In this document: piece after piece, positions 1-8,745 of the stretch
How positions within the stretch are numbered: position 1 is the stretch's first letter
How the letters are laid out: the number at the start of each line of letters is the position of its first letter
The notes under the pieces: model-generated
The model's database searches: none
Told to the model about the DNA's origin: nothing
What the model saw: the letters and a program-made list of their open reading frames with translations, nothing else
Assembly: GCA_963721075.1 (NCBI GenBank)
Contig: CAVRHV010000012.1
Location: forward strand, 1-64,000
Direction: 5' to 3'
Source: DATFVA01 sp963721075
Lineage (GTDB): Bacteria > Bacteroidota > Ignavibacteria > Ignavibacteriales > Ignavibacteriaceae
Length of the DNA stretch: 64,000 bases
Position numbers and translations under genes: made by a program

Positions 1-453
1 ATCGGAAATTTTAACAAACAAAATATGTCTTCCCTGAACAGTAGTGCCGGCGTCAATCAGCTGACAGATATCCGGGTAATCTGACGCAAACTGGTTCATC
101 ATTGCTACATAGGCTTCATAGGTGGGGTAAACATCCCAGTCTAAAATTGATTGGGGGTTATCACTCATTCTGGGAACAATTAGTTTTCCCGGGGCACTTA
201 AAATTTTTAATTCATATCCCGTTTTAAGAAAATTATTGTACTGTTCTTCATTGGCATAAGCATAGGCAGTATCTCCCTTAACATTATCAATTGAAACCAT
301 CCTGGATAACTCATTAAGGTTTGTTTTGGAATTGAACTGAAACTTGAAGTACACTTCTACGTTTGCCTTAAAATAATTATGATCTAATGCCTGAGATAGA
401 ACCGGGAAAGAAATTGTTAATGCCAGTAAAAAGGTAAGTGTAGGTTTGAACAT
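1..453 (-). CDS. Zinc carboxypeptidase, M14 family, N-terminal part (runs off the left edge)
   Basis: The reverse strand codes for 151 residues from an ATG at 453 and continues past base 1. A signal peptide (MFKPT...PVLSQA, about 20 residues) predicts export. A prodomain-like stretch follows, then, near residues 110-151, the pattern DWDVYPTYEAYVAMM and YPDICQLIDAGTTVQGR. This is the usual opening of the M14 metallocarboxypeptidase domain. The zinc ligands (HxxE...H) would lie outside the window, so activity cannot be judged. A strong Shine-Dalgarno site (AGGTGGAG) sits just before the ATG and fixes the start. The gene is divergent from the proline dehydrogenase gene. Family assignment is fairly sure; substrate is unknown. 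Confidence 0.75.
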   Translation of the reverse strand, partial: MFKPTLTFLLALTISFPVLSQALDHNYFKANVEVYFKFQFNSKTNLNELSRMVSIDNVKGDTAYAYANEEQYNNFLKTGYELKILSAPGKLIVPRMSDNPQSILDWDVYPTYEAYVAMMNQFASDYPDICQLIDAGTTVQGRHILFVKISD

Positions 454-748
454 TGTCTCCACCTGAGAAAATTTCGATATTATGCTCTTAAAGTTACTCT
501 ATTCCTGTATATAAATCGACAAGAATTGCATTACAAGGATGATTTGTATATCTAATCATAATCCCTTCTATAGTTCTGGATGGATACTATGCCTACTAAT
601 TGCCGGGCCGATTAATCGAATCTTTAATCCCGTATAAGTTTTCGAGCTATCTCCGGGGAGACATATAAACTGAAAAATATTATCGGCGTCCAGAGGATAA
701 TTAAAGTGAAAATATTATCTTATAAAGTAATTCCCCCGGAGTAAAGAA

Positions 749-1678
749 ATGAGTCTGTCCAGAAACCTGTTGTTGTGGGCTTCGCAGAATATATGGATGA
801 AGCAGAATGTACCAAAGCTCTTTTTTGTTAAAAAAGCTTTGCGGAAATTTATGCCCGGAGAAGATGTGGATTCAGCAATTATCGAAGCTATAAGATTTAA
901 GGAAATGGGGATTGGGTCGGTTTTTACAAAACTGGGAGAAAATATTCAAACTCTGGAAGATGCTGGAACAGTTACAGCACATTACCTTGGAGTGCTGGAT
1001 AAAATTGAGGAGTCCCTGGTTCCCTCTGAAATTTCCCTGAAACTTACTCAGATAGGATTTGATATATCTCCAGAAGCTGCGTTAAAACATTTCGAACTTA
1101 TTTTGAAAAAGGCGCAGGAGAAAAAAATCTTTATATGGATCGATATGGAACAGAGTTCCTACACACAAAGAACCATTGATTTCTATAAACAGTGTAAAAG
1201 AAAATATGATAATGTCGGGATTTGCCTGCAGGCTTATCTACGGAGAACAATGAATGACTTAAATGACCTTCTTCCATTATCACCTAATATCAGACTTGTA
1301 AAGGGAGCATATATGGAACTTCCGGAAAAAGCTTTTGCTGAAAAGGCTGCGGTTGATAGAAATTACATTGTACTTGCACAGAGGCTTCTCGATTATGCAA
1401 ACGATCATAATGTGAGGATTGCTTTTGCCACCCATGATCTTTCAATCATTTCGGAAGTAGAAAGTTATGCAGCAAAGAATAATATCCCTCCCGACAGATT
1501 TGAATTCCAGATGCTGTATGGAATAAAACCTTCGGAACTAATCAGAATCAGCAAGGAAGGATACAATATCCGCATACTTATAAGTTATGGTGATGCCTGG
1601 TATTCATGGTATATGCGCAGACTGGCGGAGAGGCCGGCAAATGTCTGGTTCGTACTTCAAAACATTCTCACCAAATAA
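749..1678 (+). CDS. Proline dehydrogenase (monofunctional, FAD-dependent)
   Basis: This enzyme oxidises proline to delta-1-pyrroline-5-carboxylate and passes electrons through FAD to the quinone pool. The 309-residue length fits stand-alone bacterial PRODH rather than bifunctional PutA. The beta/alpha barrel motifs appear in order: ISLKLTQIG (95-103), IWIDMEQSSY (129-138), CLQAYLRRT (159-167), IRLVKGAY (181-188), IAFATHD (224-230), FEFQMLYGI (251-259) and YMRRLAERPAN (288-298). The last carries the paired arginines that hold the proline carboxylate. No pyrroline-5-carboxylate dehydrogenase is seen in the window, so the second step must be encoded elsewhere. A short purine-rich stretch precedes the ATG. 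The call is secure. Confidence 0.93.
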   Translation: MSLSRNLLLWASQNIWMKQNVPKLFFVKKALRKFMPGEDVDSAIIEAIRFKEMGIGSVFTKLGENIQTLEDAGTVTAHYLGVLDKIEESLVPSEISLKLTQIGFDISPEAALKHFELILKKAQEKKIFIWIDMEQSSYTQRTIDFYKQCKRKYDNVGICLQAYLRRTMNDLNDLLPLSPNIRLVKGAYMELPEKAFAEKAAVDRNYIVLAQRLLDYANDHNVRIAFATHDLSIISEVESYAAKNNIPPDRFEFQMLYGIKPSELIRISKEGYNIRILISYGDAWYSWYMRRLAERPANVWFVLQNILTK

Positions 1679-1695
1679 GATCTTATAAAAGAATC

Positions 1696-1761
1696 TTGAA
1701 AACGCTCTGAAAACGTTCTGAATACGTTCTGAATACGTTATGAATACGCTCTGATTACGTT
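1696..1761. repeat. Six tandem 11-base units just after proline dehydrogenase
   Basis: Six consecutive 11-base units of the form (c/a/t)TGAA(A/T)ACG(T/C)T occupy 1696-1706, 1707-1717, 1718-1728, 1729-1739, 1740-1750 and 1751-1761. Units 3 and 4 are identical and the others differ by one to three bases. The array starts 17 bases after the stop codon of the proline dehydrogenase gene. It is too short and has no spacers, so it is not CRISPR. It could be a slippage-prone minisatellite or a set of binding sites about one helical turn apart; the sequence does not say which. Confidence 0.85.
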
Positions 1762-2024
1762 ATAATACCTTCGGAACGACGGAGGAAACCAAAACGGAAT
1801 TCAGTGCTTAACAGGTAACTTTAATTAAACCGAAAATGATTTTAATAGTTTCTATTTGTGCTGGATTCGGGTAGTTGTAGATAATCTGAAGATATAAGGT
1901 TGAATATTAAGAGGGATTAAATATTCTCCCCTGTATCCCGAGGTTGGGATTATTTTAATATGGGATTCGAAGCTACTCGCTTACGAATTCGACTATTCAT
2001 TATCTAACCTTCAGCTTAAAAGGC

Positions 2025-2058
2025 ATAAAAAAAGCCGTGAAGCTAACGCTCCACGGCT
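2025..2058 (-). terminator. Rho-independent terminator of the PEGA lipoprotein gene
   Basis: On the reverse strand AGCCGTG (2052-2058) pairs with CACGGCT (2033-2039), around a loop that itself contains an AGC/GCT pairing. A run of T residues follows the stem on that strand (the A run at 2027-2033). It sits about 22 bases after the stop codon of the lipoprotein gene at 2081. Confidence 0.8.
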
Positions 2059-2080
2059 AAAATGAAAGAAAGGCTTTACA

Positions 2081-2848
2081 TTAGAATCGCTTATCTGCTC
2101 CGGTGTTGTTATACAGCCACTGTACTTCAACCCAGGAAGGATCTCCCTGTCCGCTGCCGGCATGATAATCTGTAATTATCAACTTTGAATAATTCCCGTC
2201 CTCATCATATAAGAATACGTAATTACTTTCTCTGTCACTCATATGATCAGTCCATCCCGAAAGCGGATATGTGGGCGAGTCTTCGCCATCATTAAGATCA
2301 GTTCCGTTTCCAACATAAAATGCTGTTGCACGAGTTAAATTTGGATATAAATTAGCACTTTGTACCAAATAAGGAGTTCCTCCGGTTCCACTTGTGGAAT
2401 AATAGATATCTACCTTATCTTTATCTGTACTGGTTACACCATATGCATTCCCTGAAGAAAGATCAATTCCGCTGGGTTGATTGGCAGTAGTTCCAGCCGT
2501 TTCATAAATCTTAACAGGACCATATAAGGTAGTACTCAATGTAGAAACAAGTGTAATTTGTTTGAAGGTCTGCAAATTTGCCTGAACAGTGACAGTGATA
2601 GTTGTATCCCTATAACCATTTAGGCTTAATGTTACAGAATGCTGTCCCGTTGATACACTGGTAACACTATCCGGTGTAACCTTGCCTGTATTTGTTCCAT
2701 CCAGTGTTATGGTTGCACCTACCGGACTTGTGTTAATGAATATCGATCCTGTTTCTTCAACAGGCGGAGGATTTGTCGTTGTATCCGAACAGGATGCTAC
2801 GAGAAATCCTAGTATTATAGTTAGTGGTAAAAAAATATATTTTCTCAT
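2081..2848 (-). CDS. PEGA-domain lipoprotein
   Basis: This 255-residue envelope lipoprotein has a signal peptide ending in a lipobox, LVASC, with Cys20 as the lipidated residue. A threonine/proline-rich linker follows, then a PEGA domain at about residues 34-100 (GSIFINTSPVGATITLDG and GQHSVTLSLNGYRDTTITV). The PEGA fold is a small beta domain common in surface and periplasmic proteins. The C-terminal 150 residues (Tyr, Asp, Gly and Ser rich, ending in a short Asn/Asp segment) match no family I recognise. The gene lies 18 bases downstream of the broken lipoprotein gene at 2867-3349 and may share its transcript. A terminator follows. The specific role is unknown. Confidence 0.8.
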   Translation of the reverse strand: MRKYIFLPLTIILGFLVASCSDTTTNPPPVEETGSIFINTSPVGATITLDGTNTGKVTPDSVTSVSTGQHSVTLSLNGYRDTTITVTVQANLQTFKQITLVSTLSTTLYGPVKIYETAGTTANQPSGIDLSSGNAYGVTSTDKDKVDIYYSTSGTGGTPYLVQSANLYPNLTRATAFYVGNGTDLNDGEDSPTYPLSGWTDHMSDRESNYVFLYDEDGNYSKLIITDYHAGSGQGDPSWVEVQWLYNNTGADKRF

Positions 2849-2866
2849 ATTTATTCCTTTCAGTTA

Positions 2867-3349
2867 TTATTTCTTTGTAAAAGTAAAATTCGCCTTGTTT
2901 CCATTTATCTTGAAGGGTAGAAGTCCCGGTTATCTTTTTACCATCTTCAGAAAGTGAGGCAGAATAAGTAGCCTCGTGATCTGCTTTTTTCTTCATCCTT
3001 CATGGAAATTTTATTATCTGATTCAATAGTACCGCTTATAGTTTTATTCATTGGTTCGCTGTACTGAACAGTAAGAGAGGCCTTAAAGTTCTCATTATTT
3101 TGTTCAGTAATTTTGAGGGTAGCCCCATGATGACTCAAATGTGCCTGTCCAGGTTCCGGTTAAATCAGGATACTGAGCCGTCGTATCATTCTCCGGCTGA
3201 GCCATATTTGTCGTATCCTTCATTGTGCTTTCACCTTCTGGTTTTTCTGCTTTCTTCTCACAACCGGCTGAAATCAGAACAAGAGAAGTAATTAAAAAAA
3301 GAACAGAGAAATATTTACTTAAAGATGTCTTCATTTCCTTTTTGAACAT
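2867..3349 (-). CDS. Small lipoprotein, about 160 residues, interrupted by three frameshifts
   Basis: An excellent Shine-Dalgarno site (AAGGAG) precedes the ATG at 3349, which is preferred over the longer opening at 3418. The product begins MFKKEMKTSLSKYF and has a lipobox SAGC, followed by a charged linker. A beta-rich domain then runs through LTGTWTGTF, ATLKITEQNNENFKASL and SEPMNKTISGTIESDNKI, on to ATYSASLSEDGKKITGT and an end NFTFTKK. These parts lie in different frames. Shifts at about 3125 (a run of G), 3000 (a run of A) and 2900 join them into one continuous protein with a natural stop at 2867-2869. Such WTGTF...GTxxxFTxTKK lipoproteins are familiar in this group. The shifts look like sequencing errors, but real decay cannot be excluded. 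Confidence 0.6.
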
Positions 3350-3498
3350 CTTAACTCCTTTTATTAAAATAAATTGATTGTTTTTAAAGCTGTTAGGAAA
3401 CATAAAGAAATAAAGCAAAACTATCTATGATTCATTCATCAATATTTTATTGTGTGATCTTGCTTTTGAGGCCGTAAAGCAACTTAATCTCTCGTACC

Positions 3499-3631
3499 TC
3501 AATTGCCTGCAGCTGCCCAATTCCAGATTATCGGATCAGATGCCTTCCAATCATCCTGAATAAAACTTAACATCCAAGTTTACTTTTACTAATTTTAAGG
3601 CAATTTGGGCCTTCATAGCGTAAGATGCCAT
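3499..3631 (-). other. Possible broken short reading frame of unknown nature
   Basis: Within the 230-base gap before the membrane-protein gene, the reverse strand reads MASYAMKAQIALKLVKVNLD from 3631 and stops at 3551. Joined by a one-base shift to the neighbouring frame, it continues SFIQDDWKASDPIIWNW and stops at 3499. The composition looks protein-like, but there is no Shine-Dalgarno site and no recognisable family. It may be a small gene hit by a sequencing error, or chance. Confidence 0.2.
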
Positions 3632-3646
3632 GCTTTATAAAAAAAT

Positions 3647-4021
3647 CTAAACCGATCTGAAATTCTGGAAGTTCCCGAGCATCGCCAGTCCGAAGACAAT
3701 AAAGAAAACGATATAGAGAACGAAAAGAGCGATAGAGATAATTATGAAGATTTTTTGAATATAGAAGAAGCGGCTTTCACGCTCAAGAGCTCTTTCGAGC
3801 ATTCCGGAATCACCTGCATTTAAATACATTCTAAAAGAATCAGATGACTCTCTTAATCTTAATCCGCTGATGATTAAAGGAATGCCCACAACTGCACCTA
3901 TAATTGTAAGGCACTCTATTGCTCCAATAATAATATAGAAGATACCGACAAAGTTCATATCACCGGCCATCTTATTAACAGTAAAGTGAAGAGCGGGGGA
4001 AATAGTGGTTACCTGGTCCAT
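3647..4021 (-). CDS. Small integral membrane protein, DUF5362-like
   Basis: The product has 124 residues with a first hydrophobic region at about 24-52 (VGIFYIIIGAIECLTIIGAVV) that could form a hairpin. A charged loop rich in Arg, Glu and Ser (53-88) comes next, then a last long hydrophobic segment (about 89-118). The central LRLRESSDSFRMYL stretch and overall layout resemble the small Bacteroidota family I know as DUF5362; this assignment is from memory. A GAGGAG Shine-Dalgarno site seven bases before the ATG supports the start. No partner genes suggest a function. The stop is followed by a T-rich stretch on the coding strand but no clear hairpin. Confidence 0.6.
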   Translation of the reverse strand: MDQVTTISPALHFTVNKMAGDMNFVGIFYIIIGAIECLTIIGAVVGIPLIISGLRLRESSDSFRMYLNAGDSGMLERALERESRFFYIQKIFIIISIALFVLYIVFFIVFGLAMLGNFQNFRSV

Positions 4022-4729
4022 TTTTTCTCCTCGTTAATTAAATAAAGTAGATCTTATAGGACAGAATTTATAAATGAATAATAAGAGATTCCCAATGAAT
4101 TTACAAAAATCTGTTTAATTACCCGACGTTACCTGAAAATATCTTCAGAAGAGGTTCAATAAAAGGTCAAGCTGCAAAGAATCATAAATTAAAATTTGTT
4201 GGTCAAGTAGTTCAATTTGTCAACGACGAATTAGCAGTAATCTGATTGAGATCATCCCTGGAAAAGTTCGTTACGGGGTTCATCCGAAATGAAAAAGACA
4301 TAAATGACGCTAATAATCCGGTAGAACTTCTATCCTTCTGGAAAAATTTTACTTGTAAAACTTACAAACACCAAAAATGTCGTCTTAAAATCCTGTAATA
4401 AACATTTTATAAGTGCAATTATTAGGGACTGGCATATTATTTTCTTTACTAAACCGTCTTTGAAATTATGAGTAAAAACTTTTGACAGACAGTTAAAACT
4501 GAAGAAATCCAACTGCTGTCTAAGCATCCGGTAAATAATTCTCTAACAAGAAAACATTACCGGTAAATAAAAATCGAAGATAAAATTCGTGCTTATCATA
4601 TAATGTATACAACGCTTGATTACCTGATGGCACGAATCCTGATAATCAGGAAAGAGCTTTAGAAATTTTGATCGTAACTAATTGAAGAACACTTAATAAA
4701 CTAATCACAACAACATAAGGAGATCTGTA
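4022..4729. other. 708-base region without a supported gene, upstream of the pilin gene
   Basis: All frames are broken by stops. The longest openings, about 65 codons on the reverse strand at 4330-4527 and a similar length in a forward frame there, have no Shine-Dalgarno site and no recognisable family. It may hold remnants of a lost gene. The right end carries the leader of the pilin gene: a near-perfect palindrome at 4638-4652 (TCCTGAT-A-ATCAGGA), a sigma-54-like element overlapping it, and an AAGGAG Shine-Dalgarno site just before 4730. Confidence 0.5.
4628..4643 (+). promoter_or_regulatory. Weak sigma-54-like promoter element upstream of the pilin gene
   Basis: TGGCACG (4628-4634) is a perfect -24 block. 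Four bases later comes CTGA where the consensus has TTGC, so the -12 block keeps TG but loses the nearly invariant C. The element overlaps the palindrome at 4638-4652, about 90 bases before the pilin ATG. It is proposed only because pilin genes are sigma-54 dependent in several bacteria and an NtrC-type activator lies in this window. Confidence 0.25.
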
Positions 4730-5113
4730 ATGGGTCAACAACAACTTCTTTTAATTGTACTTGGTGTTATCGTAGTTGGTATAGCTGTAGTAGTTGGTAT
4801 CAACTTATTCAACGCAAACGCTGAAACTTCTACTCAGGATTCAGTAGTTTCTCAGGGAACAAATATCGGTGCTTTAGCACAGCAGTATTATAAGAAACCC
4901 ACTCTATGGGAGGATGGTGGAAGTTTTACTGATTTTAATACTGAAGTATTCACAAAACTTCCAGTATCAACTTGTCCATTCAACAGACGCAGATTGGGCA
5001 TTCACAACTGCTACTCGTTCCATGTCGTATTTACAGCAGATCCGAAAGATTATACCTGGACTGTAGAAACAACAGTTACTAAAGATGAAATCAAATCTAC
5101 AATTACTACTTAA
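4730..5113 (+). CDS. Type IV pilin-like protein with a minimal leader
   Basis: This 127-residue product starts MGQQQLLLIVLGVIVVGIAV, a hydrophobic helix directly after a two-residue leader ending in glycine, then NLFNANAE and a soluble domain. That is the layout of a class III-like pilin or pseudopilin. The glutamate usually found at mature position 5 is absent (QQQLL instead). A strong AAGGAG Shine-Dalgarno site precedes the ATG and a terminator follows the stop, so it is probably a single-gene transcript and abundant. Residues about 82-100 look out of frame: the next frame reads TDADWAFTTATRSM, so two compensating one-base errors may be present. Its position ahead of the pil cluster makes it a good candidate for the fibre subunit. 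Confidence 0.65.
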   Translation: MGQQQLLLIVLGVIVVGIAVVVGINLFNANAETSTQDSVVSQGTNIGALAQQYYKKPTLWEDGGSFTDFNTEVFTKLPVSTCPFNRRRLGIHNCYSFHVVFTADPKDYTWTVETTVTKDEIKSTITT

Positions 5114-5138
5114 AGAATACTTGTATTTTTATTTTTAA

Positions 5139-5166
5139 GGGCTACTAATAAGTAGCCCTTTTTTTA
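5139..5166 (+). terminator. Rho-independent terminator of the pilin gene
   Basis: An 8-base stem, GGGCTACT (5139-5146) with AGTAGCCC (5151-5158), closes a four-base loop AATA and is followed by seven T. It lies 26 bases after the pilin stop codon and separates it from the glycosyltransferase gene. Confidence 0.92.
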
Positions 5167-5233
5167 TACCTTAATTTTTTTAGAGACCACTCTTATGTGA
5201 AAAAGGTTTTATTTAATTCAATAGAGACACGTA

Positions 5234-7047
5234 ATGAAATTGAGGAAACTCTACCCTTATTTGTTAATACTAGTGCTTTGTAGTATAGTTTATAGCCAAA
5301 ACTTATGGTTTAATTTTGCCTATTTAGATGACAACTTAATTGTCTTCCAAGAATACCACAAAATTAATTCTATATCAAAGATTCCTGATACTTTTACCGA
5401 AGGGTATTTATTTGACAACTACTATCGTCCTATGGTAATGATAAGTTTTATCATTGATACTGCTATAGCGGGACAATCCTCAATGATGTATCATCTTACT
5501 AATCTATTATTACATATTATTGTGTCTTTTTTAGTTTATTTACTACTGAATAAAATAAGTAAAGAAAACGTACTGTCATTAATTTTCGCAATACTATATA
5601 GTATCCATCCAATTAATATAAATGCGGTTTCATGGATCGCCGGGAGAAATGATCTCCTTGTTACATTATTTGCTTTACTTTCTCTTCTTAATGTTTATTA
5701 AATATTGTGAGACGGCTAAGAATATATTTTTATACTTATCTTCTTTTTTATGTTTATTAGCAATGTTTAGTAAAGAAACAGGGATTTTAGTACCATTTAT
5801 TATAATTTTTTATTTTGTATTATTTGAAATCTATCTGGGTAATTTTAAGGTAAAACATATACTGGAAAAGATTAAAGATTATAGAATAAAACATTTAAAA
5901 GTATTTTTTATAGCTTTTACGATTCCGACCATTATATATTTCGTATGCAGGTTAATTATATCTTCAATAAAAGTTAAAGAGGGAGATTAACATTACTTCC
6001 TTTTTTAAAAATCTGAACATCCCTTTTGAGTACATTGCCAAAACATTTTACTTTTTCCAATTTTCTCCTTTATCTATGGCTAACGTGACTCTTATTATAA
6101 TCGGGAGCATTATTTCGATAACTATTGCAATAATCTTATTTTTTAATAAGAATATTGATAAAAAAACAATTATTTTTGGATTTGTTTTTTTCTTAATATT
6201 TGTTTTACCACCATTATTTGTTCGAATGCCTGCAAGTGATGGTGGATTCAATTACATTGACTGTAGATTTTACCTCCCTTCATTTGGGATCTTGCTCATC
6301 CTATTAACAATTATCAAGTCATATAAAAATTTTCTTTTTGAAAATAGGCCACAAATAAAAATTTATGCAATGATCATATTAACAATGTTCTTCGCTTATA
6401 CTTTTATTTTTAGCTTAATTGAAAATAAATTCTATAAAAACGGCGAGGTTTTCTGGACGCATGTGTTAGAAAAATATCCAAACAGGGCAACTTATTGGAT
6501 GGGATTGGGGTATTATTATTTTGACAATAAGAAATTCCTTAAAGCAGCAAATTGTGCAGAGAAAGGCATTAAACTTAAACCCAAAACAAATGAATTTTAT
6601 TACAAAGCTGCCCTCGCCTATGAAAAGGCTGGAGATTTAATTAAAGCCAATCACTTAATCGAAAAAGTTATAACTTTTGAGAAGGATAATTCGGTAAATT
6701 TCATAAAATTGATTGAAAACTATTTAAAACTTGGGCAAGTTAAAAAAGCTGAACAATTTAAAAAACAATTGGAAGAAATTAATTTTATTGATTTAAATAA
6801 AAAGAGCCAAATTTATTCATCAGCTGCATCTTACTTCGGTAATTACAAAAAATATGATGACGCGGTAGAATTGATGTATAAAGCAAGTGAGTATCAACCA
6901 CAAAACCCCTCATATGCAAATGATCTTGGTGTGTATTTTTATTCTATAGGGAAAGTTGATTCAGCTAAAAAATATTTTTCAAAAGCAATCAATCTGGACC
7001 CAGATAATCAAGATTTTATAAAGAATTATAATCTGGTTAATCGCTAA
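5234..7047 (+). CDS. TMTC-like membrane glycosyltransferase with C-terminal TPRs (frameshifted)
   Basis: Three consecutive frames join into one protein of about 600 residues. The N-terminal half is multi-spanning with GT-C type signatures: FAYLDDNLIV after the first membrane segment, YRPMVMISF, HPININAVSWIAGRNDLL and a conserved SKETGI. These are the hallmarks of TMTC-like (O-mannosyltransferase-type) proteins, whose acidic pair in the first loop is catalytic in relatives. The C-terminal third (from about nucleotide 6440) carries roughly five TPR repeats, ending in YANDLGVYFYSIGKVDSAKKYF. Shifts lie near 5695 and near 5985-6015. The base composition is much more AT-rich than the flanking pil genes, suggesting separate origin. 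Its place between the pilin and pilC genes suggests pilin or surface-protein glycosylation, which is inference. Confidence 0.7.
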
Positions 7048-7366
7048 AAATACCTTATAAATTCGTTTTATTCCTGTCATAGCTAATCTTACCCTACAGT
7101 CATCAAACCTCATTCGGGATCTTTTTCAGTATTTCGTTATTAAGACACTACTTTTATTAATATATTCCCTGTCTCTGAAAACACCTACCCAAATCTCAAT
7201 TTCCAAAGCATTATAACTGAAGAGATGACAATATTTGAACATCATGAAGTTGTAACTATTTCGATTAAGGACTCATTAGGCTACCAAGAAATGATAAAAA
7301 TGCTTTTTTAAGTCTGGAATGAGAATTGCATTATTCTGAAAATATAACAACAAAAGTAATTTTAAC
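7048..7366. other. 319-base region between the glycosyltransferase and pilC
   Basis: One forward frame is open from 7144 to a stop at 7309-7311 (55 codons: NIFPVSENTYPNLNFQSI, then FEHHEVVTISIKDSLGYQEM). It reads like the end of a real protein but has no start or upstream continuation, and I do not recognise it. It may be a gene remnant. The right end contains the sigma-54-like promoter described separately. Confidence 0.4.
7315..7330 (+). promoter_or_regulatory. Sigma-54-like promoter upstream of the pil operon
   Basis: TGG at 7315-7317 and TTGCA at 7326-7330 place GG and GC with exactly ten bases between them, the strict spacing of sigma-54 promoters. The block between (AATGAGAA) keeps the G of the -24 TGGCACG consensus but not CAC. 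Transcription would begin near 7341, leaving a leader of about 25 bases before the pilC ATG at 7367. A sigma-54 activator gene lies at 22140-23504. The match is by eye. Confidence 0.4.
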
Positions 7367-8745
7367 ATGGTAGAACTAAAATTTACTGCAGAAAAGTTAA
7401 ATGGACAGGCTATTAATGGCTCTCTTTCAGCTAATTCTTTCACTGAAGGAAAGAAAAAAATACAAAGACTTGCTGAAAAAAATCAATTAAAGATCAGACT
7501 GATTGAAAAGAAATCTACATTTCTTTATAAAGTTAAGAAAGGGAAATGAGAAACCAATAACTGGGGAACAGAAAGCTTATACCAAAAAAGAAGTTGAAGA
7601 TGCTTTATCAAGGCTTGGTTACCAGGTAATTTCTGTAAATAAAAAATTATTAGACTATAATAGAAAACCTCCCAACATCTGAAATAGTAACTTTCGTTAA
7701 AATTAGTTCGGAACTCCTAGATCAGAAATTACCGTATAATGAAATTTTAACTCTGCTGATGAATGATACTGAAAACAAAACTTTAAGAGATACTCTTAAA
7801 GAGGTTAATAATGATCTTAAAAAAGGAGCCGATAGTGAAGCAACATTTCTGAAGTATCAGAATGTATTTGGGAAATTTACTGCATATATGCTTGGACTTG
7901 CTTCAAAAAGTGGAAATATGGCAGAGATTTATAAAGCACTGCTAAATTTCTTGAACGAAGACAGGAATTTAAAAAGAGTTTACGAAGTGCTTTAATTACT
8001 CCATTGGTGACAATATTTGTTCTCTTCCTGGCTGTAGTGTTCTATGTGGCTTATATCTTTCCTGAAACAGCCAAATTATTTGTAAGATTTAAAATAGAAC
8101 TTCCTCCAATGACTGCCTTTACTTTAAAGATGAGCGATTTCATGATTGATAATATGTATATACTTTTAGCACTTATTTATTATTCCCCCCATAATTTTCT
8201 GGAAATGGGCTACTTCAAAAAAAGGTATGGTTGCATTTCATAAAATGTTATTTAGGCTGCCGCTTGTGGGTAATCTGATCCATAAAACGATTATCGAGGT
8301 CTATTGTCGTGTATTCTATACCTTATACAGCGGATCAGCTGAAAGTATTGAACCAATCAGAATAGCAGCCGAAGCAGCCGGCAATAAATATTTTGAGGAA
8401 CGCGTTAAAAATGTGGCGATACCTCTCATGGTGAAGAAAGGTGTAGGAATGACCGATGCTTTTACAGCATCAGGTGTTTTTACCGAAACTGCACTTTCGA
8501 GATTGCACTCCGGAGAGGAGACTGGAACTATAAAGAATACATCCCTTCAGCTGGCAAATTATTATGAAGCTGAAACAGTTTACAAACTCAAGAACTTTAT
8601 TGAAATAGTTCAGGTTGTAATTGCAATGATAATAATGGTGGTAATGATATTATTAACACTAGTTTCCGCAGAAACTGCAACTGTACATCCCAAAACTCCG
8701 GGAATGGCAAATAACATAACTTATATGCAGAGTGATAAAGTATGA
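7367..8745 (+). CDS. pilC: Type IV pilus inner-membrane platform protein PilC/GspF (frameshifted)
   Basis: Joined across four one-base shifts (near 7545, 7675, 7990 and 8200), the product is about 459 residues, normal for PilC/GspF. The start MVELKFTAEKLNGQAINGSL is typical of the Ignavibacteria-like form. The first T2SF domain covers EIVTFVKISSELLDQKLPYN, GADSEATFLKYQNVFG and LASKSGNMAEIYKAL, followed by a membrane segment (ITPLVTIFVLFLAVVFYVA). The second covers FHKMLFRLPLVGNLI, GMTDAFTASGVFTETALSRL and HSGEETGTI, ending in a membrane helix. The platform anchors the assembly ATPases in the inner membrane. The stop overlaps the pilB start (ATGA). Other operon genes are intact, so the shifts are probably sequencing errors. 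Confidence 0.85.

Larger units (their letters stand above)
1679..2080. other. Intergenic region with a tandem repeat and a terminator
   Basis: This is 402 bases without a gene, between proline dehydrogenase and the convergent PEGA lipoprotein. It holds an 11-base tandem repeat at its left end and the lipoprotein gene's terminator at its right end. No coding sequence is supported between them. Confidence 0.6.

Noticed and set aside
1696..1761. Possible CRISPR array
   Set aside because: Units are 11 bases and directly adjacent with no spacers, and no cas genes are present.
3100..3291. 63-codon forward frame over the lipoprotein gene
   Set aside because: It is antisense to the lipobox-bearing gene that has a strong ribosome site.
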